Positions 45,101 through 55,100 of a DNA stretch of 64,000 nucleotides are shown here, in pieces. Within the stretch, counting starts at the first letter, position 1. Each line of letters opens with the position of its first letter. Below the pieces are notes generated by a model that worked only from the letters and a program-made list of their open reading frames with translations, searched no databases and was not told the DNA's origin. The DNA lies in assembly GCA_959347315.1 (NCBI GenBank), contig OY365812.1, positions 186,001 to 250,000 of the forward strand, written 5' to 3'. The DNA is from Bimastos eiseni (Eukaryota > Annelida > Clitellata > Crassiclitellata > Lumbricidae). The position numbers and the translations under genes are program-made.

Positions 45101-47554
45101 ACAAAGTTTGTGCTGTCAAAAAGTGTTTCTGTTGTCCAGTAATTGTTAGTGTGTGACCTGATGAGGTTTGCCACTGATCTATGTCTGGGGAGGGATTTGC
45201 ATAGGCCTACCCAATGTACCTATTTCGTGTTTCATTATCGCTAGTTGACTCATCGCCCGATGCATGATCACTAATATTGCCGTCAAATTCACTATAATTG
45301 CTATCTTCTAGCATATGAAGCATGTGTTATTTGCTATACATCCTTGCAGCCAGGTAAAAAAAACTTAAACATATCTCAATAACGGCAACCGTTATTGCAA
45401 GAGAATGTCGAGAGTTTCTGTGAAAGAACGCGTGATAGACGCTGACTTAGTACTATCAACAACTTACAAATCAGGCACAAAAGTAGCCAAAAGTGGCCCA
45501 AACATATAAGAAAATACAGTGCTGACTTTCATGTACCTTGTCTATGAATAATAGCCAGTGACTGCAGTGCTGTATTTGGCTGAGTGGACCATATATATAT
45601 GACGAGCGCCGCTTGTCAATACGGCAGCGAACTACAATGGTGGAAATAATTATTACTTCATCTTGCAAAAAATTAAAAGTCTGTTTTATACATTTAAAGT
45701 CAGTTTTTTTATTAATGTTGCTCAAATTATTTTTTAAATAAACAAAACAAGTCATTTACATATATTCAGGAATGTCTGTTTTTCAATACAAGGAAGATAA
45801 GAAAAAAAAAAATTTCTACTCATTACAACCAAATATTTGATTGTACCAAATATTTGATTTGATTGTGATCTTTGATCACAGGATGATTCAATAATTATTT
45901 CCACCTATGTAATTAAAAGTGTCTTGGAAAGTTTCAGAAATTGGATGGAGATTTTTGTAAGTCATAGTTGAAACAAAGGATTTGGTTCAGACTGTTGTCA
46001 ATAGATGTCGACTGTAGTAATGTTGCGTCTCAATTGTTCCTAAGAAAATGTTAGTCTTCTCTCTCTGAAAATCGATTATAATTGTTTTATAGATTCGGAA
46101 GAAGCAGCTGAAGTTCGCTCGCAGTCGAATCCACGACTGGGGTCTGTTTGCGAAGGAACCGATTGGTGAGGGTGAAATGGTGATAGAGTATGTGGGCGAG
46201 GTTGTGCGAAGGAGCGTGGCTGACGTGCTTGAGAAGAGATACGAAGCACTCGGCATCGGAAGCAGCTACTTGTTCCGCGTCGATCACAACGTCATCATTG
46301 ATGCGACAAAGCATGGAAATCTGTCACGGTTCATTAACCACAGCTGTTCAGTAAGTCTGGCTGCTACATGGTTTAATGGATTTTAATGAAGTGATTTCAT
46401 CGACTGCCTTCTCCTACACTCAACAGTTAACACCTCTGCTTCAGTTCGAGCAAACATATGTGAAAACTGTCATAATTTTGTAGTACATATACGAGAAAGC
46501 AGAGTTTTACAAGCAACATTATTATATTCTGTCTTGCCATTAGGCTACAAATAGGAACCAAAATGGCGCATAGTCTCGCTAAGTAGGGTCCCAAGTCCTT
46601 CCATTCAGTTTTGACCCTAAGTAACAGAAAATCGTAGCAACAGGGAAGGATGAAATGGATGGAATACTTCTCATTTCTTTTCAATTCTCATGTTATTCAT
46701 ATATCAAGGTTCAATCAAGGTTCTCTCCCGTCGTCCTTCTCTCCCGTCGTCCTTCTCTCCCGTCGTCCTTCTCTCCCGTCGTCCTTCTCTCCCGTCGTCC
46801 TTCTCTCCCGTCGTCCTTCTCTCCCGTCCTCCTTCTCTCCCGTCGTCCTTCTCTCCCGTCGTCCTTCTCTCCCGTCGTCCTTCTCTCCCGTCGTCCTTCT
46901 CTCCCGTCCTCCTTCTCTCCCGTCCTCCTTCTCTCCCGTCCTCCTTCTCTCCCGTCCTCCTTCTCTCCCGTCCTCCTTCTCTCCCGTCCTCCTTCTCTCC
47001 CGTCCTCCTTCTCTCCCGTCCTCCTTCTCTCCCGTCCTCCTTCTCTCCCGTCCTCCTTATCTCTTCCACTGAAAGATGCAAGGTCTACTCATTAGCCAAC
47101 TGCCTGACTCCTCAAATCCAGTAGATCTGTGTTTCTTAGTCTAGTTTTGATAGTACTTGTCGTGCATTAATGGCCTCATTTTCATCTGAACAGAGGATAG
47201 GATTGTTCATCATCGTATGATGTCAAACTCCAAGCACTTCGACTGATAAGCCAGATTATTTATCTGTGAATGCTTGGCTTGCTGAACCAGACCAGATAAT
47301 TAAGTAAGTCAGATAAGCCAGAGATCTAGAATCAAACCCAAAGAATATATCGATATGTTTTACTATTGTTTTTTTCCCAGCCAAATTGCTATGCAAAGAT
47401 CATCACTGTTGACTCAGAGAAGAAGATTGTTATCTATTCGAAACGCGATATCCAGATCAACGATGAAATCACTTACGACTACAAGTTTCCACTCGAAGAC
47501 GAGAAGATCCCGTGTCTGTGCGGTACAAGCGGATGTCGCGGCACTCTCAACTGA
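31588..47554 (+). CDS. SETD1: Histone H3K4 methyltransferase SETD1, 15 coding exons
   Basis: Catalytic subunit of the SET1/COMPASS complex, which methylates histone H3 lysine 4 at active promoters. Exons are 31588-31633, 32164-32324, 32826-32921, 33501-33671, 34026-34125, 34430-36337, 37449-37906, 38553-38861, 39676-39814, 40444-40659, 41731-41950, 42304-43436, 44289-44542, 46093-46350 and 47381-47554. Phases agree throughout, and the sum (5643 bp) gives 1880 aa, within the SETD1A/B size range. Domains are an N-terminal YKLIIDP block and DPR motif (78-80), RRM (about 103-190), a disordered RS- and proline-rich middle, [12 protein letters not shown], acidic tracts, N-SET, a WDR5-binding GSARTE (1653-1658), SET (about 1740-1864) and post-SET CxCxxxxC. 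Exon 1 is the least certain: it is chosen because its phase-1 GTGAAT donor fits exon 2. Confidence 0.95.
33501..34125 (+). CDS. SETD1: SETD1 exons 4-5: RNA recognition motif
   Basis: Two exons encode [46 protein letters not shown] and MGNIIRVF, which follow the SETD1 RRM: 'GKIPPKEVTF..LND', 'FLKDMC..YG.VE', 'HP.TRKHLGLA.V.F' and 'MGNIIH'. The domain covers about residues 103-190. The acceptor of exon 4 (gtgttcgtgag) has a weak polypyrimidine tract and its donor is gtcggt. RRM cores of SETD1 are divergent, and direct RNA binding is uncertain. Confidence 0.92.
34430..36337 (+). CDS. SETD1: SETD1 exon 6: long disordered segment
   Basis: This 1908-bp exon encodes about residues 192-828. It starts with conserved [13 protein letters not shown] after the RRM, becomes Ser/Asn/Gln-rich, then an Arg/Ser/His-rich stretch (around [18 protein letters not shown]), then proline-rich [17 protein letters not shown] perfect 39-bp in-frame duplication is present at 35503-35541 and 35542-35580 and carries [10 protein letters not shown] twice. 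A third DPR lies just upstream (residues 539-541). The long open frame with SETD1-like composition supports it as one exon. Confidence 0.9.
36378..37187. mobile_element. Candidate AT/C-rich element with inverted ends in SETD1 intron 6
   Basis: acatattatataatgc near 36379 and gcgttatttaatatgt near 37164 are imperfect inverted copies (14 of 16). Inside, ttatataac palindromes recur (about 36445, 36469, 37077) next to C-rich runs such as ccaccccttacccc. This could be a palindromic DNA element or a satellite-like patch. No transposase is seen and no target duplication was established. Confidence 0.35.
37449..38861 (+). CDS. SETD1: SETD1 exons 7-8: central helix and [12 protein letters not shown] block
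   Basis: Exon 7 (37449-37906) ends with [20 protein letters not shown] and [12 protein letters not shown], the conserved helical segment of SETD1 proteins. Before it lies a run of three 10-residue repeats of the form (V/L)YGNxP(L/F)D at 37598-37687. Exon 8 (38553-38861) has [11 protein letters not shown] and [14 protein letters not shown], matching the 'GLRGALRLPSFKVKRKEP' block. The exon 7 donor is gtctgt inside a TCTG/TCTC microsatellite. Confidence 0.88.
38392..38545. repeat. 27-bp tandem repeat before SETD1 exon 8
   Basis: About five copies of a unit with tttgtgttt(c)tttgatatt run up to the exon 8 acceptor (tttgattag). The acceptor resembles the tttgatatta part of the unit, so this array too abuts a splice site. 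The copies are less uniform than in the TAOK array. Confidence 0.75.
38985..39216. repeat. 26-bp minisatellite in SETD1 intron 8
   Basis: Nine nearly identical copies of a unit containing cagagttcagatatgaaa. Single-base identity between copies indicates recent expansion. Confidence 0.95.
39676..41950 (+). CDS. SETD1: SETD1 exons 9-11: acidic tracts
   Basis: Exons 39676-39814, 40444-40659 and 41731-41950 encode mostly Asp/Glu runs with short conserved pieces such as [11 protein letters not shown] and [15 protein letters not shown]. Vertebrate SETD1 has a comparable acidic/serine region. Phases (0/1, 1/1, 1/2) chain correctly from exon 8 to exon 12. The coding GAT/GAG repeats make these edges less certain than in conserved exons. 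Confidence 0.78.
39872..40350. repeat. (TA)n-rich satellite in SETD1 intron 9
   Basis: About 480 bp of TATA alternating with tgtttatata and acatata. Open frames on both strands here are composition artefacts. Confidence 0.97.
41058..41200. repeat. 14-bp tandem repeat in SETD1 intron 10
   Basis: About ten copies of cttccacttgcgat, one with gcaat. Three frames are open and give repeated peptides, but there is no gene evidence. Confidence 0.95.
41440..41684 (+). mobile_element. tRNA-derived SINE in SETD1 intron 10
   Basis: A box-A-like tggcgcagtgg (41446-41456) and box-B-like ggttcgatcct (41519-41529) form a tRNA-related head with an internal RNA polymerase III promoter. The body has accttgagcaagtcc (41553-41567), close to the conserved central block of V-SINE-type families. 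The tail is ataaataaatg. Length, about 245 bp, suits a SINE. It lies sense to SETD1. Confidence 0.75.
42116..42262. repeat. (TTGA)n-rich stretch before SETD1 exon 12
   Basis: Degenerate gattgattga repeats with tttgattt variants in intron 11. Nothing else is seen. Confidence 0.9.
42304..43436 (+). CDS. SETD1: SETD1 exon 12: linker and N-SET domain
   Basis: 1133 bp. The first two thirds are Ser/Pro/Asp-rich. The last part encodes [20 protein letters not shown] and [16 protein letters not shown], matching the N-SET region that contacts other COMPASS subunits. The exon ends after HTT with G of the next glycine codon (phase 1), so the WDR5-binding motif starts exactly at the junction with exon 13. 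Confidence 0.9.
43805..43910 (+). repeat. Dispersed repeat, copy 1 (SETD1 intron 12)
   Basis: Shares gggctacaaataggaaccaa, an upstream gtacatata, gcagagtt and attattataatct-like motifs with 46475-46585, in the same order and orientation. About 95 bp align by eye. It is a previously mobile sequence of unknown class. Confidence 0.65.
44289..44542 (+). CDS. SETD1: SETD1 exon 13: WIN motif and pre-SET linker
   Basis: Encodes (G)[10 protein letters not shown], the WDR5-interaction (Win) motif with its essential arginine at residue 1656, then a basic linker and ILKFNKLE leading into the SET domain. The acceptor gcatttgaaag is poor in pyrimidines and the donor is gttcgt, so both splice sites are weak, but exons 12, 13 and 14 are phase-consistent and conserved. 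Confidence 0.9.
44625..44728. repeat. 15-16-bp tandem repeat after SETD1 exon 13
   Basis: About seven copies of ctgattggt(c/t)(t/a)gttt. In the plus sense each contains attggt (a CCAAT box in reverse). It is intronic. Confidence 0.85.
44793..45640. mobile_element. Doubtful inverted-repeat element in SETD1 intron 13
   Basis: The left end ttaaccctttcgctgccacc resembles piggyBac-type ends (TTAA plus CCCTTT..CTGCC). A partly inverted ggcagcgaac occurs at 45624-45633, but no TTAA follows it. Inside is a perfect 9-bp stem-loop, caataacgg/ccgttattg, at 45377-45397. No transposase frame is present. Confidence 0.25.
46093..47554 (+). CDS. SETD1: SETD1 exons 14-15: SET and post-SET domains
   Basis: Exon 14 (86 codons) encodes [41 protein letters not shown] and RFINHSC. 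Exon 15 encodes [32 protein letters not shown] and the zinc-binding post-[16 protein letters not shown], then TGA. The cofactor-pocket NHSC, the catalytic YDYKF tyrosine and the post-SET cysteines are all present, so an active methyltransferase is expected. Ending right after RGTLN is typical of SETD1. Confidence 0.97.
46475..46585 (+). repeat. Dispersed repeat, copy 2 (SETD1 intron 14)
   Basis: Second copy of the sequence at 43805-43910, including aggctacaaataggaaccaa. Flanks differ, so this is not a simple local duplication of the intron. Confidence 0.65.
46717..47062. repeat. 16-bp minisatellite in SETD1 intron 14
   Basis: About 21 copies of ccttctctcccgtcgt. The first dozen are mostly cgtcgt and the last nine are cgtcct, showing block-wise spread of a variant. 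It lies between the two exons that split the SET domain. Confidence 0.95.
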
Positions 47555-50500
47555 GCCACCTCTTATTTGGCTCAACAGATCGTCCTCGTTGGCTCGACTG
47601 AGTCTCGTGTCGGCTCAGCCAAGTCTCGTGCTGTGGTGACAGGGGCGTTGTATAAACGCTTGACCAATAACTGACCAGAAAATGGTTTGTCCGTGGAGAT
47701 TAGGCGACCGACGATGAATGGGTCGGTCAAATGAACTGTTAAGAGAGGGAGAATTTGTATGACCAGTTCCCTCTTGTAGTCCTTTGTGTGGATGATGTCT
47801 TGAGTCCTGTGTTAAGGAGTCGTCCTTCATGGAGTTATGGAGTCAACCTTCATGGAGTTATGGAGTCAACCTTCATGGAGTTATGGAGTCATCCTTCATG
47901 GAGTTATGGAGTCATCCTTCATGGAGTTATGGAGTCATCCTTTGTCACTTGATGTGTCTATGTTACTGCTTGGCCAATCAGAGGAGAAATCTTCCAACAG
48001 CTTTGGACTGAGTTTTCAACTGGGATGAAGAGGGAGTTGTTCTTCCTCCATCAATATATAATCCATCGGATTTTCCTCTAGACTGAGACTGCAATTGGGG
48101 CTTTTCCTAGTGGCAAGAATTGAATAAGTCACAACAGGAACGTAGTGGATGTAATTGTGTACCACAGAAGATGTCGTCATTCTATGGAATGATTCCATTT
48201 GAGATGGAAGAGGTCTTTGTTGCTATTAACCCAACATCAAATTGTCTCTGTTGAGTATTTGTTCTTTAGAAATGCATCTCTCTCTATGATCGATCGTTTT
48301 GATCTGAACAGAGACTTACGTTCTCCTGACTCCTTCTATACTCTCCATCCATTTAACTTTCAGTCTAGCATGGGTCAATGAGTTGTTCTGAGAAGGAGGA
48401 GCCAAGGAAGAGAGTGCCATTACAAGAAGAAGTTTGCATTCTCTTTGTTTGAGATGAGGAGACAGTCGCACAGCCTTAGCAATTGTTTGACTCTTTTAAA
48501 ATAATTTCTTTTGTTATAAATGGGTTTTTGCATAAAAGTTTTGTATTTTTTCATGGTTTTCAAGTGTCCAATGAGGAGGCAGGATCCCTGGGCTCCTCCT
48601 CTTAACAGACAAAATGCACTAGTTGGTTCTCTTAACAGAGAACCAACTGGTGGGTTGGGTGTAACCAACTGGTGGGTGGGTGTAACCAACTGGTGGGTGG
48701 GTGTAACCAACTGGTGGGTGGGTGTAACCAACTGGTGGGTTGGGTGTAACCAACTGGTGGGTGGGTGTAACCAACTGGTGGGTGGGGTGTAACCAAGTGG
48801 TGGGTGGGTGTAACCAACTGGTGGGTTGGGTGTAACCAACTGGTGGGTGATGGTAACCAACTGGTGGGTGGGTGTACCCAACTGGTGGGTGGGTGTAACC
48901 AACTGGTGGGTTGGGTGTAACCAACTGGTGGGTGGGTGTAACCAACTGGTGGATGGGTGTAACCAACTGGTAGGTGGGTGTAACCAACTGGTGGGTTGGG
49001 TGTAACCAACTGGTGGGTGGGTGTAACCAACTGGTGGGTTGGGTGTAACCAACTGGTGGGTTGGTGTAACCAACTGGTGGGTTGGGTGTAACCAACTGGT
49101 GGGTTGGGTGTTGGTCATCTGACAGAAATGATCATTCTAAGTGACAAAAAGTGTAGATGAAATTAAATTGGGTCGATCTTGTGTCGATTATAAACAAAGC
49201 GCAGGCGATTGGTTCTTGCCATAACATCTGTGACAATGGTTGATGCAAGACACGTGGCTGTCAGATGGTAATTATGAGGGAGAGAGAGATAGAGAGAGGG
49301 GGAGAGAGAGAGATAGAGAGAGGGGGAGAGAGAGATAGAGAGAGGGGGAGAGAGAGGGAGCGAGATAGAGAGAGGGGGAGAGAGAGGGAGCGAGATAGAG
49401 AGAGGGGGAGAGAGAGGGAGCGAGATAGAGAGAGGGAGCGAGATAGAGAGAGGGGGAGAGAGAGGGAGCGAGATAGAGAGAGGGGGAGAGAGAGGGGGAG
49501 AGAGAGGGAGCGAGATAGAGAGAGAGGGAGAGAGATAGAGAGAGGGGAGAGACTTTGAAGAGCATGTGTTACTCTGTTAAAGTCACTGGATTTATCAATT
49601 ACAAAATACATGAGAAATGGATTACATTTGAGTGTTGCTCTGGGAATCTGTTCTAAGACTTGAACTACTTGTAAGAATATGTTCCGTTGACTGAATGTCT
49701 TAATTTGTTTCCGTTGACAGACTTTGTATTTTTCTGGGATGTAGATATGAATCTGTGTATGCATCTGACATTTATCTAGCGCCTTTTCTCGACCCCCGGG
49801 AGAGGTCAACTTCAGCTGGACCTATATGTTAAGACATGAAGACATGCCTGTCTCCTTTCTCTTAATTGCAGACATTTATTTAGTGTCATATTCTGACATG
49901 TGCCTTCCTCTTCTTCTTCAAACTATCCTTCCATCCTCTTTCTCCTCCAGTTCTACTGCTTCACCTTTTCTCTGGATGTCATCGCCATGGTGCATCCAGA
50001 TAACAATAGAGAAACAATAGAGATTTTCCCATTGTTTGTCCTATTGTTTTCTGTGTATTGTGTTTTAACAGCAGCCATTGATAGGATGAGACTGATCGTA
50101 TATAAGAGTTGTAAGCGTTGTAAATTGCTTTGAAATGTTATTAAATAAAAATATGTTACTAATTTTTAACTGCAGACAATGCTGCTTTCAATTTCAAGGA
50201 CACAAATCTAGTAGGAAATTTGTTTCTCTTTTGTGCATTGTTTTTATTTGTTTTAGTCTTAATATCATAAAATATAACGAGATCTGATCATTGGTTAGGT
50301 CAACCACAGTTCAGAGGCTGGCAACGCTTACAAATTTAATTTAAACAATGAAAGTGAGGACAATAAATTAATATAATCACAAAGGTTACATTGACAACTT
50401 GGGACTATAAATATTACAAAGACTTGACCTGCCCTGACCCAAATAACTACATACGTACACAGGTACAAGTGTTAAGTGTGGAATTTTAAAATCACTTCGA

Positions 50501-51565
50501 AGCAAATTATTGCACAATTTGCTAATAGAAACGAAAATCATTGATTGAAATTTTGATTTATCCTAGACTAAATCAAGTTTTCATCATTTGTAGCCATTGA
50601 CCACCATCTTGTTTTTACATGCAGCCACAAAAAGGTCAAGCTTTATGTTTTCAGTTCAGGTGAAGTAATAATGAAGTAATAATGAAGTAATAATGAAGTA
50701 ATAATGAAGTAATAATGAAGTAATAATGAAGTAATAATGAAGTAAATATGAAGTAATAATGAAGTAAATATGAAGTAATAATGAAGTAATAATGAAGTAA
50801 ATATGAAGTAATAATGAAGTAATAATGTAGTAATAATGAAGTAAATATGAAGTAATAATGAAGTAATAATGTAGTAATAATGAAGTAAATATGAAGTAAT
50901 AATGAAGTAATAATGGTCCGGAAAGAACCTTTTTTTAGCAAATTGTTACATGCTTTGCTTCAGTCATTTTCAGAACCTTTTGAAATTCCAAGCAGAGACA
51001 TCAACATATCTAGGTTTCTGTTTGTAGAGAAGCAGTCTCAAGTGACTCATGAAGATCATGATTATTGTGATCATGATTATGATCAGAATGATTATGATCA
51101 TGATTATTATGATGATGATGAGTGCTTAAAAGACGAACACTCAAGTGCTGTCAAGTTCTAATCTGATTCTAATTGTTTAATATTATAATTATTATTATTC
51201 TGGTGCAGGACAACCAATGAAGGTTGACATCACAGCCTTCTAACTATAATAATTCATCTATTTAGAAGAGAGTAGCAAAGACTGAATCCTGGAAGAAATA
51301 AAACAATTCTCTATTGTACTTTTGCTAAGATAGGAGATCATCATCATCATCACCATCCTAGTGCAACTGTCCTTGTCTCATTGGCTGAGAGAGATCGATC
51401 GTGTTTGTCCCATTGGCTGAGAGAGATCGATCGTGTTTGTCCCATTGGCTGAGAGAGAGAGATCGTGCTTGTCCCATTGGCTGAGAGAGAGAGATCGTGC
51501 TTGTCCCATTGGCTGAGAGATCGATCGATCGTGTTTGTCCAATTGGCTGAGAGAGAGAGATCGTG
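47555..51565. other. Tail-to-tail intergenic region of SETD1 and TRAF4
   Basis: Holds both 3' UTRs and no coding exon. Tandem arrays are five 23-bp copies with catggagttatggagtca at 47828-47940; about 22 copies of a 20-22-bp unit (aaccaactggtgggtgggtg) at 48640-49115; GA-rich (gagagaggggga) at 49270-49555; aagtaataatg repeats at 50660-50915; and six 32-bp copies at 51371-51563 ending at the TRAF4 stop. A canonical AATAAA on the plus strand is at 50144-50149 and a variant ATTAAA near 49163; either could serve SETD1. The 49760-50160 part looks like an old retroelement end. Confidence 0.7.
51371..51563. repeat. 32-bp minisatellite abutting the TRAF4 stop codon
   Basis: Six copies with cattggctgagagagatcga and a variable (GATC)n/(GA)n middle. 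The last copy ends two to three bases from the TRAF4 stop (51566-51568), so the whole array should be the first part of the TRAF4 3' UTR. Confidence 0.93.
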
Positions 51566-52180
51566 TTATGGTTCAATGAATTTAGAGACATCCACTTTGA
51601 TACGGATGAAGATGCAGTCATCCCTTACGTAGTTTCCGTTCTGCAGCAACTCTGACGCAACGAACTTAGGATAACCGAAGCCGGAATTGTCCGCATCTCT
51701 GACCGGCTTCTGGAACTGCTTCCACGTCGGATTCGGAGTGAAGCTTTCGACGACGTTCCGCCTCTTGTCCGGATCAGAACATTGATCAAACAGTTTGAAT
51801 ACGATCGGAAGACGGAACGGCCATTCCAGGATGTTGTCGTACTCTCCAGGGAGAACGCGGATGTAGACGGACATGTGCGTTCCTTCTCCCGATCCATTTC
51901 CACCTGGAAAGAGCGAGACTCCCAGTCGATATCCGTGTCTTGCGGTGTAGAACGGAGCGCTCTGCAGCTCGAAGTCTTCGCATGATTTTGCTTTTGTCAG
52001 CTTTGACTTGAAGTTCGTTACTTTCCAGACGAATGTTCCGTTTGTAATGCAAGTTGTTTGGTTGAGTTGAGACGAGAGTTCGTTGATGACGTGTTGCTGG
52101 GCGATGACCACCGCAGACAAGAGACAAAGGTGATGACTCATCGCGTCCTGTGAGTGCTCGGCAAGGGTCGACCGACGACC
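51566..52180 (-). CDS. TRAF4: TRAF4 exon 7: coiled coil and MATH domain
   Basis: 204 codons and a TAA stop. An N-terminal helix (LLSAVVIAQQHVINELSSQL) precedes TNGTFVWKVTNF, SAPFYTARHGYRLGVSLFP, GNGSGEGTHMSVYIRVLPGE, NPTWKQFQKPV, GFGYPKF and NYVRDDCIFIR. These are the successive beta strands of the TRAF-C/MATH domain that binds receptor tails. The C terminus (KFIEP) is short, as in TRAF4. Confidence 0.96.
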   Translation of the reverse strand, partial: GRRSTLAEHSQDAMSHHLCLLSAVVIAQQHVINELSSQLNQTTCITNGTFVWKVTNFKSKLTKAKSCEDFELQSAPFYTARHGYRLGVSLFPGGNGSGEGTHMSVYIRVLPGEYDNILEWPFRLPIVFKLFDQCSDPDKRRNVVESFTPNPTWKQFQKPVRDADNSGFGYPKFVASELLQNGNYVRDDCIFIRIKVDVSKFIEP

Positions 52181-55100
52181 CTGAAACAACAGACACATTG
52201 TCTGTTTAACTGTTTAAGTGGCCAAGGCTTTGCCTTGTCCATGACATTCAAGTCCCTCCATTTTTATTTATATGTCTAAAACAGTTAATCATAGATACTA
52301 GATCTGAACATTTCTTTAATTGCTCAAACCAACACAACATCATTAATTAAGTAATTATATTCTTTATTTAACCAACTGCATACACTTTGGTGTACAATAA
52401 ACCTAAAGATGCAGCATTTAATTAAAATAGATTTTCGCACTATATTATCTTCGTGTGGAATAACACGATCGTTGTTAACAGTTGAACAGTTCTAATCACA
52501 TGAAAACAGCTTCATTAACATTAATGTCTGTCTGTCTGTTCTGTCTGTTCTGTCTGTTCTGTCTGTTTTTTCTGTCTGTTTTTCTGTCTGTTTTTCTGTC
52601 TGTTTTTTCTGTCTATTTTTTCTGTCTGTTTTGTCTGTCTCTCTGTCTGTCTGTCTCTCCCTCTATTTCTCAGTGTCCATCATTTTTATTCGTAAACAGT
52701 TGTTTGTAAAACAATTCTTTTCAAGGCACAATTAGTTATGTTTAGAATTGTGTTACAAAGAATTGTTTTACGAAGAACTGTTTACGAAGAATATACCTAT
52801 AACCCTTTCTTCTCTAGCGCCATCTATTTTCATTCACTCCCATCTGTAATTCTTCAGTCGACCTTTGATTAAACACAAGTGATCTATTATAAAATCCAAG
52901 CAAGGGCTGTTGTGTGGTTGTTCAGTGGAGACAACATCATGACAACTCACGGTGTGTTTGCATCCGACGTCTTTGAAAGGACAGGAAGCAACCGTTGATG
53001 CACAGAGGGTGTTGAGATGGACGGACAGTTCCTCCCTACAGATCGTTGCAGAGACATCACAGCGATTGGGACATATGACTGGAAAGCGAGGACACTGAAG
53101 GAAATGATCCTATGAAAGACAACGGAAGAAAACGACCGATTTAAACACGGAAGAGAGGAAGCAACAAATGCCGTTCATATTATAAATGTAACTGTAATCA
53201 CTAAGTGTAATTATTCACTTTTTGTAATTAGTAACTTCCATTGTGTGGGTTTATGATGCAAAAGGCATCAACTGATGGCCAACGAAAACCAAACCATAAT
53301 GAAATCTATGTAGAGGAGAAGACGAGTCCAGTAAGAGAGATGGAGGATGGAGAGCAAGCAGCCTCGTATGGTGAAACACCAATTGGAAAGAGAGGAGGCA
53401 AACATTTCCTTAACATCTTGTTAGAAGCTGTTTTAATTTGCTAAAAGCAAGGACTGCAAAGACACATGAATATGAAGCAGACAGTAAAATATAGACTCAG
53501 AGTCTGTCTACAAAAGTATGTATCGATACACTTAGTATACGATTATCTCCTTTATAAGAGCAAAATGCTTGATAAAGAAAGTAGGAAGGGTGAAGCTCAG
53601 ACACCTGGTTTCTAAATGCACACTCTACAGGTCAGAGGGTCAAGTGTAGCCTTACGTTAAACATAGCCTTACGTTTTAGGTGTGGTCTTATGTTAAGCAT
53701 GTCCTTACGTTAAGCAAGCCCTTACGTTAAGCGTTTCATAGAGGAATTGTTTCTGGCAGTGGGTGCATAGCGTTGTGCGTTTGACGCAGTCGTTGCGCAT
53801 GTGACGGTCGATGTGACGTCGTGGTACTCTGGCTCCACACTTGTGTTCACACCAGACTGGTTCCATGGGACAGCTACCCTCATGCAGCTATGCACAAAAC
53901 ATAACAACAGAACCAGCGCAAGAGAGGATGATGATGCTGTAACTGGACAAAAAATCAAATTGGTTAATAGTTGATTCAGTGGCTTTATTCAGCATGTAGC
54001 CTTGATTGAAATGAATTTACACTCTACAGATAACATTCTGATTGATTGATTGGTTGACAAACTGTTGATTGACTGAATGATTGGTAAAATTAGCTCTGTT
54101 GATTAGCTGAATGTCTTATTATGGACGGTTGATTAAAGAGCTGTTGATTGATTGACAGATTGACAAACTGCTGATTGACTGTACGATTGGTTGGTAGAAT
54201 TAGCTCTGTTGATTAATTGAATGGCTGAATGGTTGGTTGATTGAAAAGCTGTTGATTGAATGGTTGTTAGAATGTGAAGCTGTTACCTACCTCCAATGTT
54301 TCTCCTGTGAATTCCTGGCGACAAGTGGGACAGATTACTTTACGCTGTGTACAAGTGTACATTACATGATCGTTGAGTGCAACCTTAGACAGTCGAGCGC
54401 AACAGCTTTTGTTTGGACAGACAACCGACTCAAAGCGACAGACTCCTTCCAAGTGATCCTATAACAGGACAACAGCCTCTGTTGTCAGATGACTCTAGCA
54501 TCCAACAGCAGAACAACAAAGCTTTGCTCTAAACAGCTGTGTTGCCCTACGTTGTCGTCATTCTAAATGTACTTTGCTCATCCAAAGTCTAATCAAAATG
54601 TTTTCTGGGTGTTGGCCTTTCATTTTTCAACATCTCTGCTCCATCCTTTTCCCAATTTACCACTCTCAACAGCAACTCCACACTGAATACTTATGTCTTC
54701 ATTCTGTCTACACTTCCTGAGGTTCCCAGACCTTTGCTCTTACACCACCACCCACACCATGACAACATGGAATGCATGAAAGTAGGTATGATCGACCATA
54801 TAAAGGGCCATCGTCGTCCCCTGTAAACTGCATCAGTATATCTGACCTGAAGATTCTGCAGTTGATCCATCCATTGACAGCCATCCTTATAGTAAAGACA
54901 ATGGACCTTAGATGACAACAACTCCAATCTCTTCATCTCATCCGCAAAGATCTAGAAGAACGAAGAATAAACACAAGAACTATTGATCAGATGAAGAAAT
55001 AAGTTCATTCATTCATCGTCAATGCTTACTCACTTACTAACCGAAGACTAGGAATCGGTTTTAGACTAATTAGTAATTAGTATCCCATATGGCATAATAC

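Noticed and set aside
44793..45640. piggyBac-like MITE
   Set aside because: Only the left end fits; the right end lacks the TTAA and a proper inverted repeat, so it is listed at low confidence and not argued as a finding.
46650..47124. Repetitive plus- and minus-strand proteins of about 125-146 aa
   Set aside because: They are products of the 16-bp minisatellite in SETD1 intron 14.
48420..49118. Pro/Thr/Trp-rich 232-aa minus-strand frame
   Set aside because: It arises from the 20-22-bp GGTGGG array; composition and frame redundancy show it is not a gene.
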